The notes beneath the pieces were generated by a model, which was not told where the DNA came from, made no database searches, and was given only the letters and a program-made list of their open reading frames with translations. A DNA stretch of 52,019 bases, from assembly GCA_027624955.1 (NCBI GenBank), contig JAQBTG010000028.1:1-52019 (forward strand), given 5' to 3'. Below, piece after piece: positions 1-8,266 of this stretch. The number at the start of each line of letters is the position of its first letter. Positions within the stretch are counted from its first letter, which is position 1. A program made the position numbers and the translations under genes. Origin of the DNA: Pseudomonadota bacterium. Its GTDB lineage: Bacteria; Pseudomonadota; Alphaproteobacteria; UBA828.

Positions 1-116
1 ATACGGCATTTCAACAGCTTAATCTACGCTCACCGACCCTATCACGACACGCCGTGAATAATCCGGGCTAGCGCATCGCGCACCAATTTATGGTCGTCCG
101 CGAGCAAAACCCGCAT
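1..116 (-). pseudogene. Response regulator N-terminal remnant
   Basis: On the minus strand an ATG at 116, preceded by a GGGAGA ribosome-binding site, opens 24 codons reading MRVLLADDHKLVRDALARII and then HGVS before a TGA at 44-42. This is the beta1/alpha1 start of a LuxR/NarL-type receiver domain with the acidic pair D7-D8. After the stop a shifted frame still reads like receiver sequence (GSVSVD, stop, AVEMPY), so one frameshift and one nonsense change, probably Glu to stop, would explain the decay. The window edge cuts off the rest. It could instead be a live gene with sequencing errors. The family assignment is fairly clear; the broken state is inferred. Confidence 0.55.
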
Positions 117-451
117 ATGCCTCTCCCGGCGCCAGTTTGGTCAGAACGCCCGATTCGCCGCTATTTTCCCATATTCGTGCGCGCCACGAAATGGAGGCGT
201 TCGCAGTCGCCAAGCGACGTCATGTGCCAACTGCCCACCCAACAAAAAAATGCAAATTCGACTGATCGTATCAATTGAAACAATTACCACTTGGCGATGT
301 AAAAATCCTATTCATTGGAATATAGAACCTATCTTTTAGTATAGATACCCAATACATAATGGTGTCTTTGATATCCCTATGTTTCAATTAACTTTATAGT
401 TAAGAAAGTATTATTTGCAGGTTCCATATTCCATGTGGGGAGCTTGCAAAA
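117..451. other. AT-rich intergenic control region
   Basis: About 335 bases without a convincing gene. The part from roughly 240 to 430 is far richer in A and T than the flanking genes, as expected for promoters serving the protease gene to the right and the response-regulator remnant to the left. I see no promoter boxes good enough to place. A perfect inverted repeat lies at 388-403. Confidence 0.5.
388..403. promoter_or_regulatory. Inverted repeat upstream of the protease gene
   Basis: TTAACT-TTAT-AGTTAA is a perfect 6-base inverted repeat 48 bases before the protease start. It could be an operator. The two TTAA cores are separated by 8 bases, so it does not match the CtrA box (TTAA-N7-TTAA). 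A regulatory role is inference only. Confidence 0.25.
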
Positions 452-1264
452 ATGAGTATTACTAATGGTGGACCATTCCGTTTTCTTGGCGGATATGGCG
501 CGCGCAATCGCTGCATTCGCAATGAATCGAACTCAGCCAAGCGAACCAGCTACATATTTGACCTCAGCGCCGCGCGCGTTTGCCGCGCTATCGTTCTTTC
601 CCCCGTTTTTATCCTCGTGCTCGGCCTGGCAATTGGATTTATCGGCGTCGGCGAAGCCGCGGCCGGCGACACCACGTTCGCCTCAAATATGGATTCCGTC
701 TCAGTCTTCGGCGCCAACGAATTGAAGGTTAAGAAATCCAATACCTTCCGTCGTTGGGACAGTATGCTGGAGCGTTATGCCGAACAAGAATTGCGCCTTG
801 CCAAGGGACACGGTCGGATCAACGAAGAGCGTGGCTCGAAGCTGTGGGACGCCGTCATTAATAGCCTTAAAGATTTGGACCCTGTTACGCAGATTAAGGA
901 AATTAATAGCTATTTCAATGCCTTCACCTATCAGTCCGATGCAAAAAATTATGCCATTCAGGATTACTGGGCGACCCCATTTCAGTTTCTAAGCCGGGCC
1001 AAAGGCGATTGTGAGGATTTCGCCGCAGCGAAATATCTGGCGCTCCGGGCGCTCGGATTCCATTCGAACCAACTGCGTCTCGTGGTTGGCTATGACCGCT
1101 CGCGCGGTAGCGCCCACACGGTGATCCTGGTCGTCGTCAAGGGCCGCGTGCTGACGCTCGACATTGGTGACGACAGCATTGTTGAGATGTCGGGCGTGAA
1201 ACTGTTCGATCCGTTTTACTCGGTCACCGAGTCCGAAGGCTGGATGCACTTGAAGCGCGCTTGA
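452..1264 (+). CDS. Transglutaminase-like cysteine peptidase (BTLCP, LapG-like)
   Basis: A 270-residue exported protein of the bacterial transglutaminase-like cysteine proteinase family (PF06035), whose best-known member LapG cleaves a surface adhesin in the periplasm under c-di-GMP control. The family triad is visible: Cys187 in GDCEDFAAAKY, His222 in SAHTVIL and Asp237 in TLDIGDD. A hydrophobic stretch at about 46-66 ending in GEAAAG fits a signal peptide or anchor, but it follows an unusually long 45-residue N-terminal part. The ATG has a GGGGAG site 9 bases upstream. No LapD-like or large adhesin gene lies nearby, so the target is unknown. The family is clear; a biofilm role is inference. 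Confidence 0.9.
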   Translation: MSITNGGPFRFLGGYGARNRCIRNESNSAKRTSYIFDLSAARVCRAIVLSPVFILVLGLAIGFIGVGEAAAGDTTFASNMDSVSVFGANELKVKKSNTFRRWDSMLERYAEQELRLAKGHGRINEERGSKLWDAVINSLKDLDPVTQIKEINSYFNAFTYQSDAKNYAIQDYWATPFQFLSRAKGDCEDFAAAKYLALRALGFHSNQLRLVVGYDRSRGSAHTVILVVVKGRVLTLDIGDDSIVEMSGVKLFDPFYSVTESEGWMHLKRA

Positions 1265-1294
1265 GGGTGAACCGCAAGCTCCCTTCTCAAGCGC
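1257..1294. terminator. Possible hairpin between convergent genes
   Basis: GCGCTTGAG at 1257-1265 pairs perfectly with CTCAAGCGC at 1286-1294 across a 20-base loop. It overlaps the protease stop codon and sits before the converging response-regulator gene. There is no T-run, so it is a weak terminator candidate. Confidence 0.3.
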
Positions 1295-1340
1295 AAATCA
1301 TGTGTAAGCAGCCAAATAGTGCCGCGCGGAGCCCGCCGGG

Positions 1341-1730
1341 TTAATCGGCGGCCGAGCGAAGGGCAGTTCTTATGGCGTCGATAAGTTCGCGTAACCCCAC
1401 CGGCTTCAGAAGGACGGTGGAGACGCCGAGTCCTTTGAGCTCGCGCTCCATTTCGCCTGTGAAAAATCCGGTGACGACGACGATCGGAAGATTGGCATGT
1501 TGCGCGCGCGCTTCACGTACCAGCTCCGAGCCGCTGCCGCGCGGCATTTTGAGATCAGTGATCATGGCATCGGGCGGCTCCTCCGCCATCTGTTCGAGCG
1601 CGCTCACGCCGTCCGGTGCGGTCGTGACGCGGTAGCCTTCGAGGCCGAGAATGCGGGCGAGCATCTTCGACGCAACAGGCTCGTCTTCGACCAGCAGCAG
1701 ATGGGTGCCGGATACGGTATCAGCGCTCAT
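1341..1730 (-). CDS. Single-domain response regulator
   Basis: A 129-residue protein consisting of one CheY-like receiver domain. The acidic pocket is E15-D16-E17, the phospho-acceptor is D59 (MITDLKMP), with T87 and K109 (LLKPVG) at the switch positions, so it should be phosphorylatable. No DNA-binding or enzymatic output domain follows, which points to a phosphorelay shuttle or a protein-protein output. It overlaps the kinase gene upstream by 4 bases, so the two are almost certainly co-transcribed and the kinase is its likely partner. Confidence 0.92.
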   Translation of the reverse strand: MSADTVSGTHLLLVEDEPVASKMLARILGLEGYRVTTAPDGVSALEQMAEEPPDAMITDLKMPRGSGSELVREARAQHANLPIVVVTGFFTGEMERELKGLGVSTVLLKPVGLRELIDAIRTALRSAAD

Positions 1731-3667
1731 GACTCGCTGGATTCATTTACAATCGCGTAGGGCAGGGTGATAGAGAAGGACGTGCCTGCGCCACTAGCCG
1801 AGGCAGCCAGTTCGCCGCCCATCTCGCTGACGATGCTCTGACTGACGGAGAGCCCAAGGCCCATGCCCTGGCCGACTTCCTTGGTGGTGAAAAACGGTTC
1901 AAAGATTGAAACGAGCTTATCCTCAGGAATGCCGCCGCCATTGTCGCTCACCGTCACACATATATTCTCAGCCTGTTTGTCGTCGATCAGGGCTACAGAG
2001 ATGCGACCCTTTGCGCCATTTGGGTCGGCCGCCAATCTATCCAAAATGGCGTCGTGTGCGTTGCTGAGGAGATTGACCAGCACCTGTTCGAGGCGGATGG
2101 GATGGCCCATGACGAGATGCGCCGTCTGTGGGATTTCGGCGTTGATTTCGATGTCTTTGACGCGGTATTGCTCGATCATCATCTCGACAGCGCGGCGGAT
2201 TGAGGTGGCGGGGTCCATCAAGCAGGGCTCAAGCGCATCGTGCCGCCCAAATATGCGCAAGTGGCCAATAATATCGGCCATGCGCTGGCACTGCCCGACA
2301 ATGATTTCGAAATGCTCGCGCTCGGTTTCGGGCTCGAGCGTTCCCGCATCAATTTCCATCAGGCAGCGGTCGGCGGCCATGCGGATAATGTAGAGCGGTT
2401 GGTTGAGCTCATGCGCCATGCCGGCGGCCATCTGGCCGAGGGTGGCGAGCTTCGAGGTTTGAATCAGCTGCGCCTCGACTTGCTTGCGGTCGCTGATGTC
2501 ATCGATGATCGAGAGAAAATGCGTTACCTCGCCGTCGCTATCGCGAATGACGCTGGTCATGGCGCGGCACCAATAGGCGCCTCCATCGCCGCGCCGCAAT
2601 TGAAATTCGCGCTGTGCCGAGCCGTCTTGCGTTGCTTCGGAAAGGATTTGCTCTGGATTCTGTGGCGGTGAGGCGGCGCGGTGCCAGGCGAATAGGTTGC
2701 CGCCAATAAAGTCTTCGCCGTTCAGGCCGGTGATGTCGCCGAAGCGCGAATTGACATACTCCACTGTGCCGTCCGGATCGGCGATCAGCACAGCATTGGG
2801 GCTTTGGGCGACGGCGCTCGAAAGTTTGTGGAGCTGGCGCTCCGCTTCCTTGCGCTCGGTAATGTCGAGCGACACCGTAATCACGTTGCGCACGCCGCCA
2901 TCCTGATCGCGGAGCGGCGATTTTGTCGTGAGCAACGTGCGGGCGATGCCGCCGCCATCGTCGAAGCCTTCCTCGATCGAGGCGATCGTCTCGCCGCCCT
3001 CAAAAACCTGGTGGTCGATCTCTTGACTGCGGCGGCCGAAGTCTTGGCCCATCAGGTTGCCGACGGTCTTGCCCACCGCTTGCTCCGGTTCAACGCCGAG
3101 CGTTTCGGCGAGTTTGCGGTTAACGAATTCAAATTTGGAATTGCTGTCGGTGGCGCTAATCAGGGCGGGCACCGTATCGATCACCAGACGCAGCATTTCT
3201 TCGCTCTCGCGCAGCGCTTGATCGCCCAGGCGGGTTTTCTTTTCCAGCCTCTCCTGCAAGTGTGCGCCGTGGCGTTGCAGATCAAGCTGGTGGCGGCGCA
3301 TCCGCAACAAATTGCGCAGCCGCGTGCCGAATTCGCGCGCATCGACCGGGCTGGTGATGAAGTCAGTGGCGCCGGCATCGAGAGCCCGGTAGCGGAACGA
3401 TTTGTCTTCAAACGCGGTCACGATAATAACCGGTACATCGGCACAGTCTTTTTGCGTGCGGAAAGCTGCCGTGAAGGCGGCGCCGTCCATGGTGCCCATC
3501 TTGAAATCACTGATGACGATATCGGGGATATTGTCCTTGCACCATTCCAACGCCTTGATGGGATCGGCAAAACTTTGCACTTCGGCATCCGGCACGATCG
3601 ACGCCGCCAAACGTGAATAGATGCGCCGGTTGGTAATCTGGTCGTCGATGATGGCGATCAGGGTCAT
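1727..3667 (-). CDS. Hybrid sensor histidine kinase (REC-PAS-PAS-HisKA-HATPase)
   Basis: A soluble 646-residue kinase with no membrane segment. Order: receiver domain at 1-125 (phospho-acceptor D54), coiled linker, PAS at about 155-272, PAS with PAC at about 283-398, a HisKA dimerisation domain with phospho-accepting H419 in the motif [10 protein letters not shown], and an HATPase with N-box N532/N536, G1 box DNGGGIPED at 575-583 and G2 box GMGLGLS at 601-607. The N-terminal receiver has Ser106 where nearly all receivers carry Lys (ITSPVD, not xTKPVD). An N-terminal receiver suggests the kinase is itself downstream in a relay. It overlaps the response-regulator gene (ATGA) and the small gene upstream by 4 bases each. 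Confidence 0.93.
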   Translation of the reverse strand: MTLIAIIDDQITNRRIYSRLAASIVPDAEVQSFADPIKALEWCKDNIPDIVISDFKMGTMDGAAFTAAFRTQKDCADVPVIIVTAFEDKSFRYRALDAGATDFITSPVDAREFGTRLRNLLRMRRHQLDLQRHGAHLQERLEKKTRLGDQALRESEEMLRLVIDTVPALISATDSNSKFEFVNRKLAETLGVEPEQAVGKTVGNLMGQDFGRRSQEIDHQVFEGGETIASIEEGFDDGGGIARTLLTTKSPLRDQDGGVRNVITVSLDITERKEAERQLHKLSSAVAQSPNAVLIADPDGTVEYVNSRFGDITGLNGEDFIGGNLFAWHRAASPPQNPEQILSEATQDGSAQREFQLRRGDGGAYWCRAMTSVIRDSDGEVTHFLSIIDDISDRKQVEAQLIQTSKLATLGQMAAGMAHELNQPLYIIRMAADRCLMEIDAGTLEPETEREHFEIIVGQCQRMADIIGHLRIFGRHDALEPCLMDPATSIRRAVEMMIEQYRVKDIEINAEIPQTAHLVMGHPIRLEQVLVNLLSNAHDAILDRLAADPNGAKGRISVALIDDKQAENICVTVSDNGGGIPEDKLVSIFEPFFTTKEVGQGMGLGLSVSQSIVSEMGGELAASASGAGTSFSITLPYAIVNESSES

Positions 3668-3885
3668 GGCGCTGTCCGTCCGACTATCTGATGTCCGGCC
3701 TGAACCTTGCCGAGAATATCCTCGAGAATGCGCTTTTCGAACGCCGCGTAGGGGGCGAGCGCGATATCGCGCAGCTCCCGGCGCTCGGCAGGAGAGGTTT
3801 CACGAAATCGCTCATCCGCGGGCGCCTCGACGGCATCTATCCCTTGTTCGGCATGGTTCTTTTTATTACCCATTTCGCAGGCCAT
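3664..3885 (-). CDS. Small hypothetical protein ahead of the kinase
   Basis: About 73 residues from the ATG at 3885 (a TTG at 3927 would give 87). It is hydrophilic, with a charged probably helical C-terminal half rich in Glu, Arg and Ala. It overlaps the kinase start by four bases, the same coupling used between kinase and regulator, which is the main argument that it is real. I recognise no domain. It may be an accessory or regulatory partner of the kinase; that is inference. The ribosome-binding site is weak and the start is uncertain. Confidence 0.5.
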   Translation of the reverse strand: MACEMGNKKNHAEQGIDAVEAPADERFRETSPAERRELRDIALAPYAAFEKRILEDILGKVQAGHQIVGRTAP

Positions 3886-4004
3886 GTTTTCGCCGCAAGC
3901 ACTCAGGTTAAATAGTATACTTTGCAACTAATTCAGCCAACCAAAGCTTGCTGCTCCATCTGCCAGGAGCATAATACCCGCATGAATTCTTGAGGAGAGA
4001 ACGC

Positions 4005-5171
4005 ATGACCGCTTGCATCGTTGGCTGGAGCCACACCCCGTTTGGCAAACATGAAAATGAAGATGTCGAATCATTGATCGTTAAGGCGGCGCAGGGCGCG
4101 CTTGCCGATGCGGGCCTGGAAGCGACGGATATCGACGAAATCCTCGTCGGACATTGCAATGCGGGCTTTTCGCGCCAGGAATTTACCGCCTCTCTTGCCT
4201 TACAAGCCGACGACGCCTTCCGCTTTATCCCGGCGACCCGAGTTGAAAATGCCTGCGCCACCGGCAGTTCCGCGATCTATCAGGGCATTAAGACGATTGA
4301 GGCCAAACGCGCGCGTTTTGTGCTGGTCATCGGCGTCGAGAAAATGACCGACACAAAAGGCCCGGCGATTGGCGAAAATCTGCTGCGCGCCTCTTATGTA
4401 AAGGAAGAGGCTGATATCGAGGGCGGCTTTGCCGGCGTCTTCGGCACCGTTGCCGAGAATTATTTTCAGCGCCATGGCGATCAATCGGACGCCCTGGCCA
4501 AGATCGCCACCAAGAACCACAAGAACGGCGCGCGCAATCCGTTGGCGCAGATCCAAAAAGACCTGGGCTATGATTTTTGCCGCAATGTCTCGGACAAAAA
4601 TCCGCTCGTCGCCGGGCCGCTCAAGCGCACCGATTGCTCGCTCGTCTCCGACGGCGCCGCCGCCGTAATTCTGAGCGATGTCGAAACCGCGCTTCGTATG
4701 CCCAAGGCGGTGATCTTCCGCGCCGCCGCCCATGTGAACGACTATCTGCCGATGAGCCGGCGCGATATTCTGATGTTCGACGGCTGTGAGAAAGCCTGGG
4801 GCAAGGCCCTCGGCGATGCCCGCCTGACGCTCGACGATCTCGATTTCGTCGAAACCCATGACTGCTTCACCATCGCCGAGCTGATCGAATATGAGGCGAT
4901 GGGCCTGACGCCGCGCGGCGAAGGCGCAAGAGCGATTCATGAAGGTTGGACGGAGATGGACGGCAAGCTGCCGGTGAATCCCTCGGGCGGCCTCAAATCA
5001 AAGGGCCACCCGATCGGCGCCACCGGCGTTTCGATGCATGTCCTCAGCGCCCAACAACTGACCGGCACCGCCGGTGGCATTCAGGTCAAGGACGCCAAAC
5101 TCGCCGGGATTTTCAATATGGGCGGGACGGCGGTGGCCAACTTCTGCTCAATTTTGGAGCCGCTCAGATAG
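4005..5171 (+). CDS. Thiolase (acetyl-CoA acetyltransferase / lipid-transfer type)
   Basis: A 388-residue thiolase of the SCP2/lipid-transfer branch, expected to cleave a 3-ketoacyl-CoA or act as a related acyltransferase. The acylated cysteine is C84 (VENACATGSS) and the GHPIGATG histidine is H335. The second cysteine of classical thiolases (CxGG) is replaced by Asn371 in FNMGGTAV. The ATG at 4005 follows AGGAGAG by about 8 bases; an in-frame TTG at 3990 lies upstream of that site and is rejected. The gene converges on a minus-strand operon with all other beta-oxidation activities, so it probably supplies the terminal cleavage step. Confidence 0.9.
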   Translation: MTACIVGWSHTPFGKHENEDVESLIVKAAQGALADAGLEATDIDEILVGHCNAGFSRQEFTASLALQADDAFRFIPATRVENACATGSSAIYQGIKTIEAKRARFVLVIGVEKMTDTKGPAIGENLLRASYVKEEADIEGGFAGVFGTVAENYFQRHGDQSDALAKIATKNHKNGARNPLAQIQKDLGYDFCRNVSDKNPLVAGPLKRTDCSLVSDGAAAVILSDVETALRMPKAVIFRAAAHVNDYLPMSRRDILMFDGCEKAWGKALGDARLTLDDLDFVETHDCFTIAELIEYEAMGLTPRGEGARAIHEGWTEMDGKLPVNPSGGLKSKGHPIGATGVSMHVLSAQQLTGTAGGIQVKDAKLAGIFNMGGTAVANFCSILEPLR

Positions 5172-5330
5172 TGACAAAACCCTTTCCCCGCAGGGGAGAG
5201 GGCTTGGGAGAGGGGAGAACCAAAGCGCGCCAGCGCTAGGCGCCATCCGCAATGGCAAAAAGCGCTTCGCGCTTGGTTCGCCCCATCTCCCCAACCCCTC
5301 GTTCCCCTCCGGGGAAGAGCGGCTTGTCAC
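5171..5330. repeat. Long imperfect palindrome (MITE/REP-like, probable terminator)
   Basis: Almost the whole gap between the converging thiolase and MaoC genes is one imperfect inverted repeat. The arm from 5171 (GTGACAA, then CCCGCAGGGGAGAGGG) to about 5238 matches the reverse complement of about 5264-5330, which ends in TTGTCAC. The centre continues as AAGCGC.../...GCGCTT. It can fold into a hairpin of more than 60 base pairs with mismatches. The GGGGAGAGGG / CCCCTC blocks resemble dispersed intergenic palindromes of alphaproteobacteria. It probably also ends transcription from both sides. Confidence 0.75.
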
Positions 5331-5339
5331 GCTCCGACT

Positions 5340-5861
5340 CTAGTAAAGCTCCGACTTATCATCCACCGCGTGGCCCCTCTTTGGGATCAGCATGTTGCGC
5401 TCAAACGTCATAAACACCGTGCCGTCTTCTTTGTGGCCGGTGGTTTTGATTGTGACGATGCCGGCGGTCGGGCGGGATTTAGACTCGCGCTTGGAGAGCA
5501 CTTCTGATTCGGCGTAGATCGTATCGCCGGCGAACACCGGGGCGGTCAGCTTGATATCGTCCCAGCCGAGATTGGCGATGGTTTTCTGGCTCACATCCGA
5601 GACGCTCATCCCGGCCACGACCGCGAGGGTGAAGGCGCTGTTCACCAGCGGTTTGCCGAACTCGCTGTCTTTCGCGTAGTTGAGGTCGAAATGCAACGGA
5701 TGCTTGTTCATGGTGAGGAGCGTGAACCAGGTGTTGTCTGCCTGGGTAATGGTGCGCCCGGGCCGGTGTTCGTAAATATGGCCGATCTCGAAATCTTCAT
5801 AGTAGCGGCCATAATCCTCACGGAAGCGGTTCGGGCCGACCTCTTTCATGCGTGCAACCAT
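5340..5861 (-). CDS. MaoC-like hydratase
   Basis: A 173-residue single hot-dog-fold protein of the MaoC dehydratase family, which adds water to 2-enoyl-CoA (R-specific) or acts on mesaconyl/methylmalyl-CoA type substrates. The hydratase segment with the catalytic Asp and His is visible at about 40-62 (ITQADNTWF ... KHPLHFD), followed by the GKPLVNSAFT turn. The ATG has GGGGAGAGACGAA directly upstream. It is the last gene of the minus-strand CoA operon, 33 bases after the acyl-CoA dehydrogenase, which fits the dehydrogenation-then-hydration order. Confidence 0.88.
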   Translation of the reverse strand: MVARMKEVGPNRFREDYGRYYEDFEIGHIYEHRPGRTITQADNTWFTLLTMNKHPLHFDLNYAKDSEFGKPLVNSAFTLAVVAGMSVSDVSQKTIANLGWDDIKLTAPVFAGDTIYAESEVLSKRESKSRPTAGIVTIKTTGHKEDGTVFMTFERNMLIPKRGHAVDDKSELY

Positions 5862-5894
5862 TTCGTCTCTCCCCTTTTCTAGTTTGCCGTTTGG

Positions 5895-7070
5895 TCAATA
5901 GGATCGCGGCAGCCCGAGCACATGCTGGGCCAAGTGATTATAAGCCATTTCCTGGCTGACCGGCGCGATCTGCAGCAGTCGAAGCTCACGGAAATAGCGC
6001 TCAACATCGAATTCACGCACATAGCCATAGCCGCCATGGGTTTGCACCGCGCGGTCAGCGGCAAAGAACGCGGCATCGGATGCCAGCACCTTTGCCATGT
6101 TTGATTCGGCGCCGCATGGCTCACCGCGGTCGAACAACCAGGCTGCCTTATAGGTCATCAGCCGCGCCGCTTCGAGGCGGCTATAGGCATCGGCGAGAGG
6201 AAATTGGATTGCCTGATTCTGGCCAATCGGGCGGCCGAACACGACGCGCTCCTTGGCATACTCGACCGCGCGGGCGACACAGGTATGGCCGAGGCCGACC
6301 GCTTGCGCGGCAACCGCGATGCGCTCCGGATTAAGCGTGTCGATCAGATAATGGAACCCACGCCCGACCTCGCCGCATACGTCGGCGGCGGGAATCTCCC
6401 AATCATCCATGAAGAATTGATAGGTCGGCACGGCGTTCCGCCCCATCTTGTGCATCTCATGTGCTTCGAGCGCGCCGGTGCTCCAGTCGAGTTCGGTGAA
6501 AAAAAGCGTGATGCCCTGGGTGCGCTTCTCGGCCTCCTCATACGGCGTTGTGCGCGCGACTAGCATGAGGATTTGCGATTCCTTGACGCGCGAGCAGAAC
6601 GCCTTTTGGCCGTTGATGATATATGTGTCGTCGCCCGTCGGCACCGCCGATGTGGCGACGCGCGTGGTATCGAAGCCGATATCGGGCTCGGTGATGGCGA
6701 AGGCGATGAATTCGCCCTTGGCGATGCGCGGCAGCACCCGTTGTTTAAGCTCTTCCGAGCCATGCAGCATCAGCGGCCACGGCCCAAAGATGGAGGTGTG
6801 CACGGCGGTGGTGGCGTTGATGCCGGCATGGCGGCCGATTTCCTCGATCAGGATACAGCCTTCGGTGAGGCCCATGCCGGAGCCGCCATATTCCTCCGGA
6901 ATGAGCGCGCCGAGCCAGCCGCCTTCCGCCATGGCGGTGCAGAACTCAATCGGCCATTCGGCCTTTTCCTCTTTCTCACGCCAATAGGCATTGTCGAACG
7001 GCAGTTTGTTGAGGAAATCCACAATGGCGGATTGCAGAATCTTCTGATCCTGGGTGAATTCGAAATTCAT
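5895..7070 (-). CDS. Acyl-CoA dehydrogenase
   Basis: A 391-residue FAD-dependent acyl-CoA dehydrogenase of normal length, with N-terminal helical, middle beta (FAITEPDIGFDT flavin motif) and C-terminal helical domains (FGRPIGQNQAIQFPLAD; QTHGGYGYVREFDVERYFRE). The end reads RLLQIAPVSQEM instead of the IYEGT motif that carries the catalytic Glu in short/medium-chain enzymes; this variant, ending VLGLPRSY, is common in a side branch of the family, so the base probably lies elsewhere or the substrate is unusual. A GGAG site precedes the ATG. It lies 21 bases downstream of the CoA-transferase in the same operon. Confidence 0.92.
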   Translation of the reverse strand: MNFEFTQDQKILQSAIVDFLNKLPFDNAYWREKEEKAEWPIEFCTAMAEGGWLGALIPEEYGGSGMGLTEGCILIEEIGRHAGINATTAVHTSIFGPWPLMLHGSEELKQRVLPRIAKGEFIAFAITEPDIGFDTTRVATSAVPTGDDTYIINGQKAFCSRVKESQILMLVARTTPYEEAEKRTQGITLFFTELDWSTGALEAHEMHKMGRNAVPTYQFFMDDWEIPAADVCGEVGRGFHYLIDTLNPERIAVAAQAVGLGHTCVARAVEYAKERVVFGRPIGQNQAIQFPLADAYSRLEAARLMTYKAAWLFDRGEPCGAESNMAKVLASDAAFFAADRAVQTHGGYGYVREFDVERYFRELRLLQIAPVSQEMAYNHLAQHVLGLPRSY

Positions 7071-7091
7071 GCTGAGCTCCGTGTTTTTATA

Positions 7092-8266
7092 TTAGACGAC
7101 GCCGGAATCTTTGAGGCGCGCGCGCGCCGTTGCGTCATAACCGAGTGCCTGCAGAATTTCCTCGCTGTGCTCGCCGAGATCGGGCAGGTGATCGAACACC
7201 GGCGCTTGGCCCGTGATGCGGATCGGGCTTAAGAATTCCTTTAGCGGCCCGACTGAAGAACTCAGCTCGCCGATGGCGCCCCGCGCCTTCAACTGTGGAT
7301 GTTCAAGCACTTCGCCCAGGGTGTTGACCCCGCCGCAGGGAATGCCGGCGGCGCGCAGGCGTTTCAACCATTCGGCCTTGGGCTGTCCCATAAACAGCTC
7401 GACCAGGCGGCCCTCAAGGCTGGCGCGGTTGGCGATGCGCGATTCATTGGTCTTGTAGCGCGGGTCGGCAAGCATCTCCGGCGCCTCGATCACTTCTTCG
7501 CAAAATTTGCGCCACGCCGGTTCGCTGAGCACGGCAATTGAAAACCACAGATCGTCGGCGGCTTTATAGGGGCCGTAGGGAGTAGAAGACCATGGCGCAG
7601 GCCCGTGCGGAGCGGCTCTTCGCCGCGGTGCCACATAAAGTGCGGCGCATAGCCGAGCAGCGTGGCGGCGCATTCCAGCATCGACACTTCGAACTCGCCG
7701 CCTTCGCCGCTCTGATGACGGCGGTTCAACAGACCCAGAATGCCGAGCGCGGCATAAAAGCCGGCGGTCTCATCGCAAATCGAGACGGGAATTTTGGCCG
7801 GCGCCTCGTCCGTGCCGGTCATCAGGATATAGCCGGCCTCGCCCTGGATGATCATGTCGTAGGCTTTTTCGTCGCGGTAGGGGCCGTCTTGACCGAAGCC
7901 CGAAATATGGCCGTAGATGATGTCCGGCTTAACCGCGCGCACTGCCTCGTAGTCGATGCCGAGGCGGGACATCGCGCCGGGTCGGAAGTTTTCTATCACC
8001 ACATCGGCCTCGGCGGCGAGCTTGAGGAATATCTCGCGGCCCTCGTCGGACTTGAGGTTAAGTGTCAGAGATTTTTTGTTGCGGTTGAGAAAGACATGGG
8101 CGGCGGAAAAGCCGTTGCAAACGCTGTCCCAATGGCGCGACACATCGCCTTCCAGCGGCTCGACCTTGACGACCTCGGCCCCCATATCGGCCAACATGCG
8201 TGAACACCACGGCCCCGCGGCACCGATCTCGACGGCGAGGACTTTGATTCCGGCAAGCGGCGTCAT
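7092..8266 (-). pseudogene. CaiB/BaiF family CoA-transferase, frameshifted
   Basis: A family III CoA-transferase, which would move CoA between carboxylic acids and here probably activates the operon's substrate. The N-terminal part (8266 to about 7595) has the MLADMGAEVVKVEP start, NRNKKSLTLNLK, and the catalytic Asp in AYDMIIQGEAG. The C-terminal part (about 7590 to 7092) continues as STPYGPYKAADDLWFSIAV in another frame. The join falls near 7582-7597, where one missing base after RHG breaks the frame; restoring it gives LRHGSSTPYGPYKAADDLW, a normal family sequence. Both halves otherwise look well kept, so it is either a very recent mutation or a sequence error. The gene starts inside the stop of the CitE-like gene. 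Confidence 0.85.

Noticed and set aside
90-278. Plus-strand open frame of 62 codons near the left edge
   Set aside because: It lies opposite the response-regulator remnant, has no ribosome-binding site and a biased, unstructured composition.
388-403. CtrA-type box
   Set aside because: The TTAA cores are 8, not 7, bases apart, so it is listed only as an inverted repeat.
2804-3616. 270-codon frame opposite the histidine kinase
   Set aside because: It is the antisense shadow of a clearly real kinase; its composition (Ala, Arg, His, Gly rich) is typical of GC-rich antisense frames.
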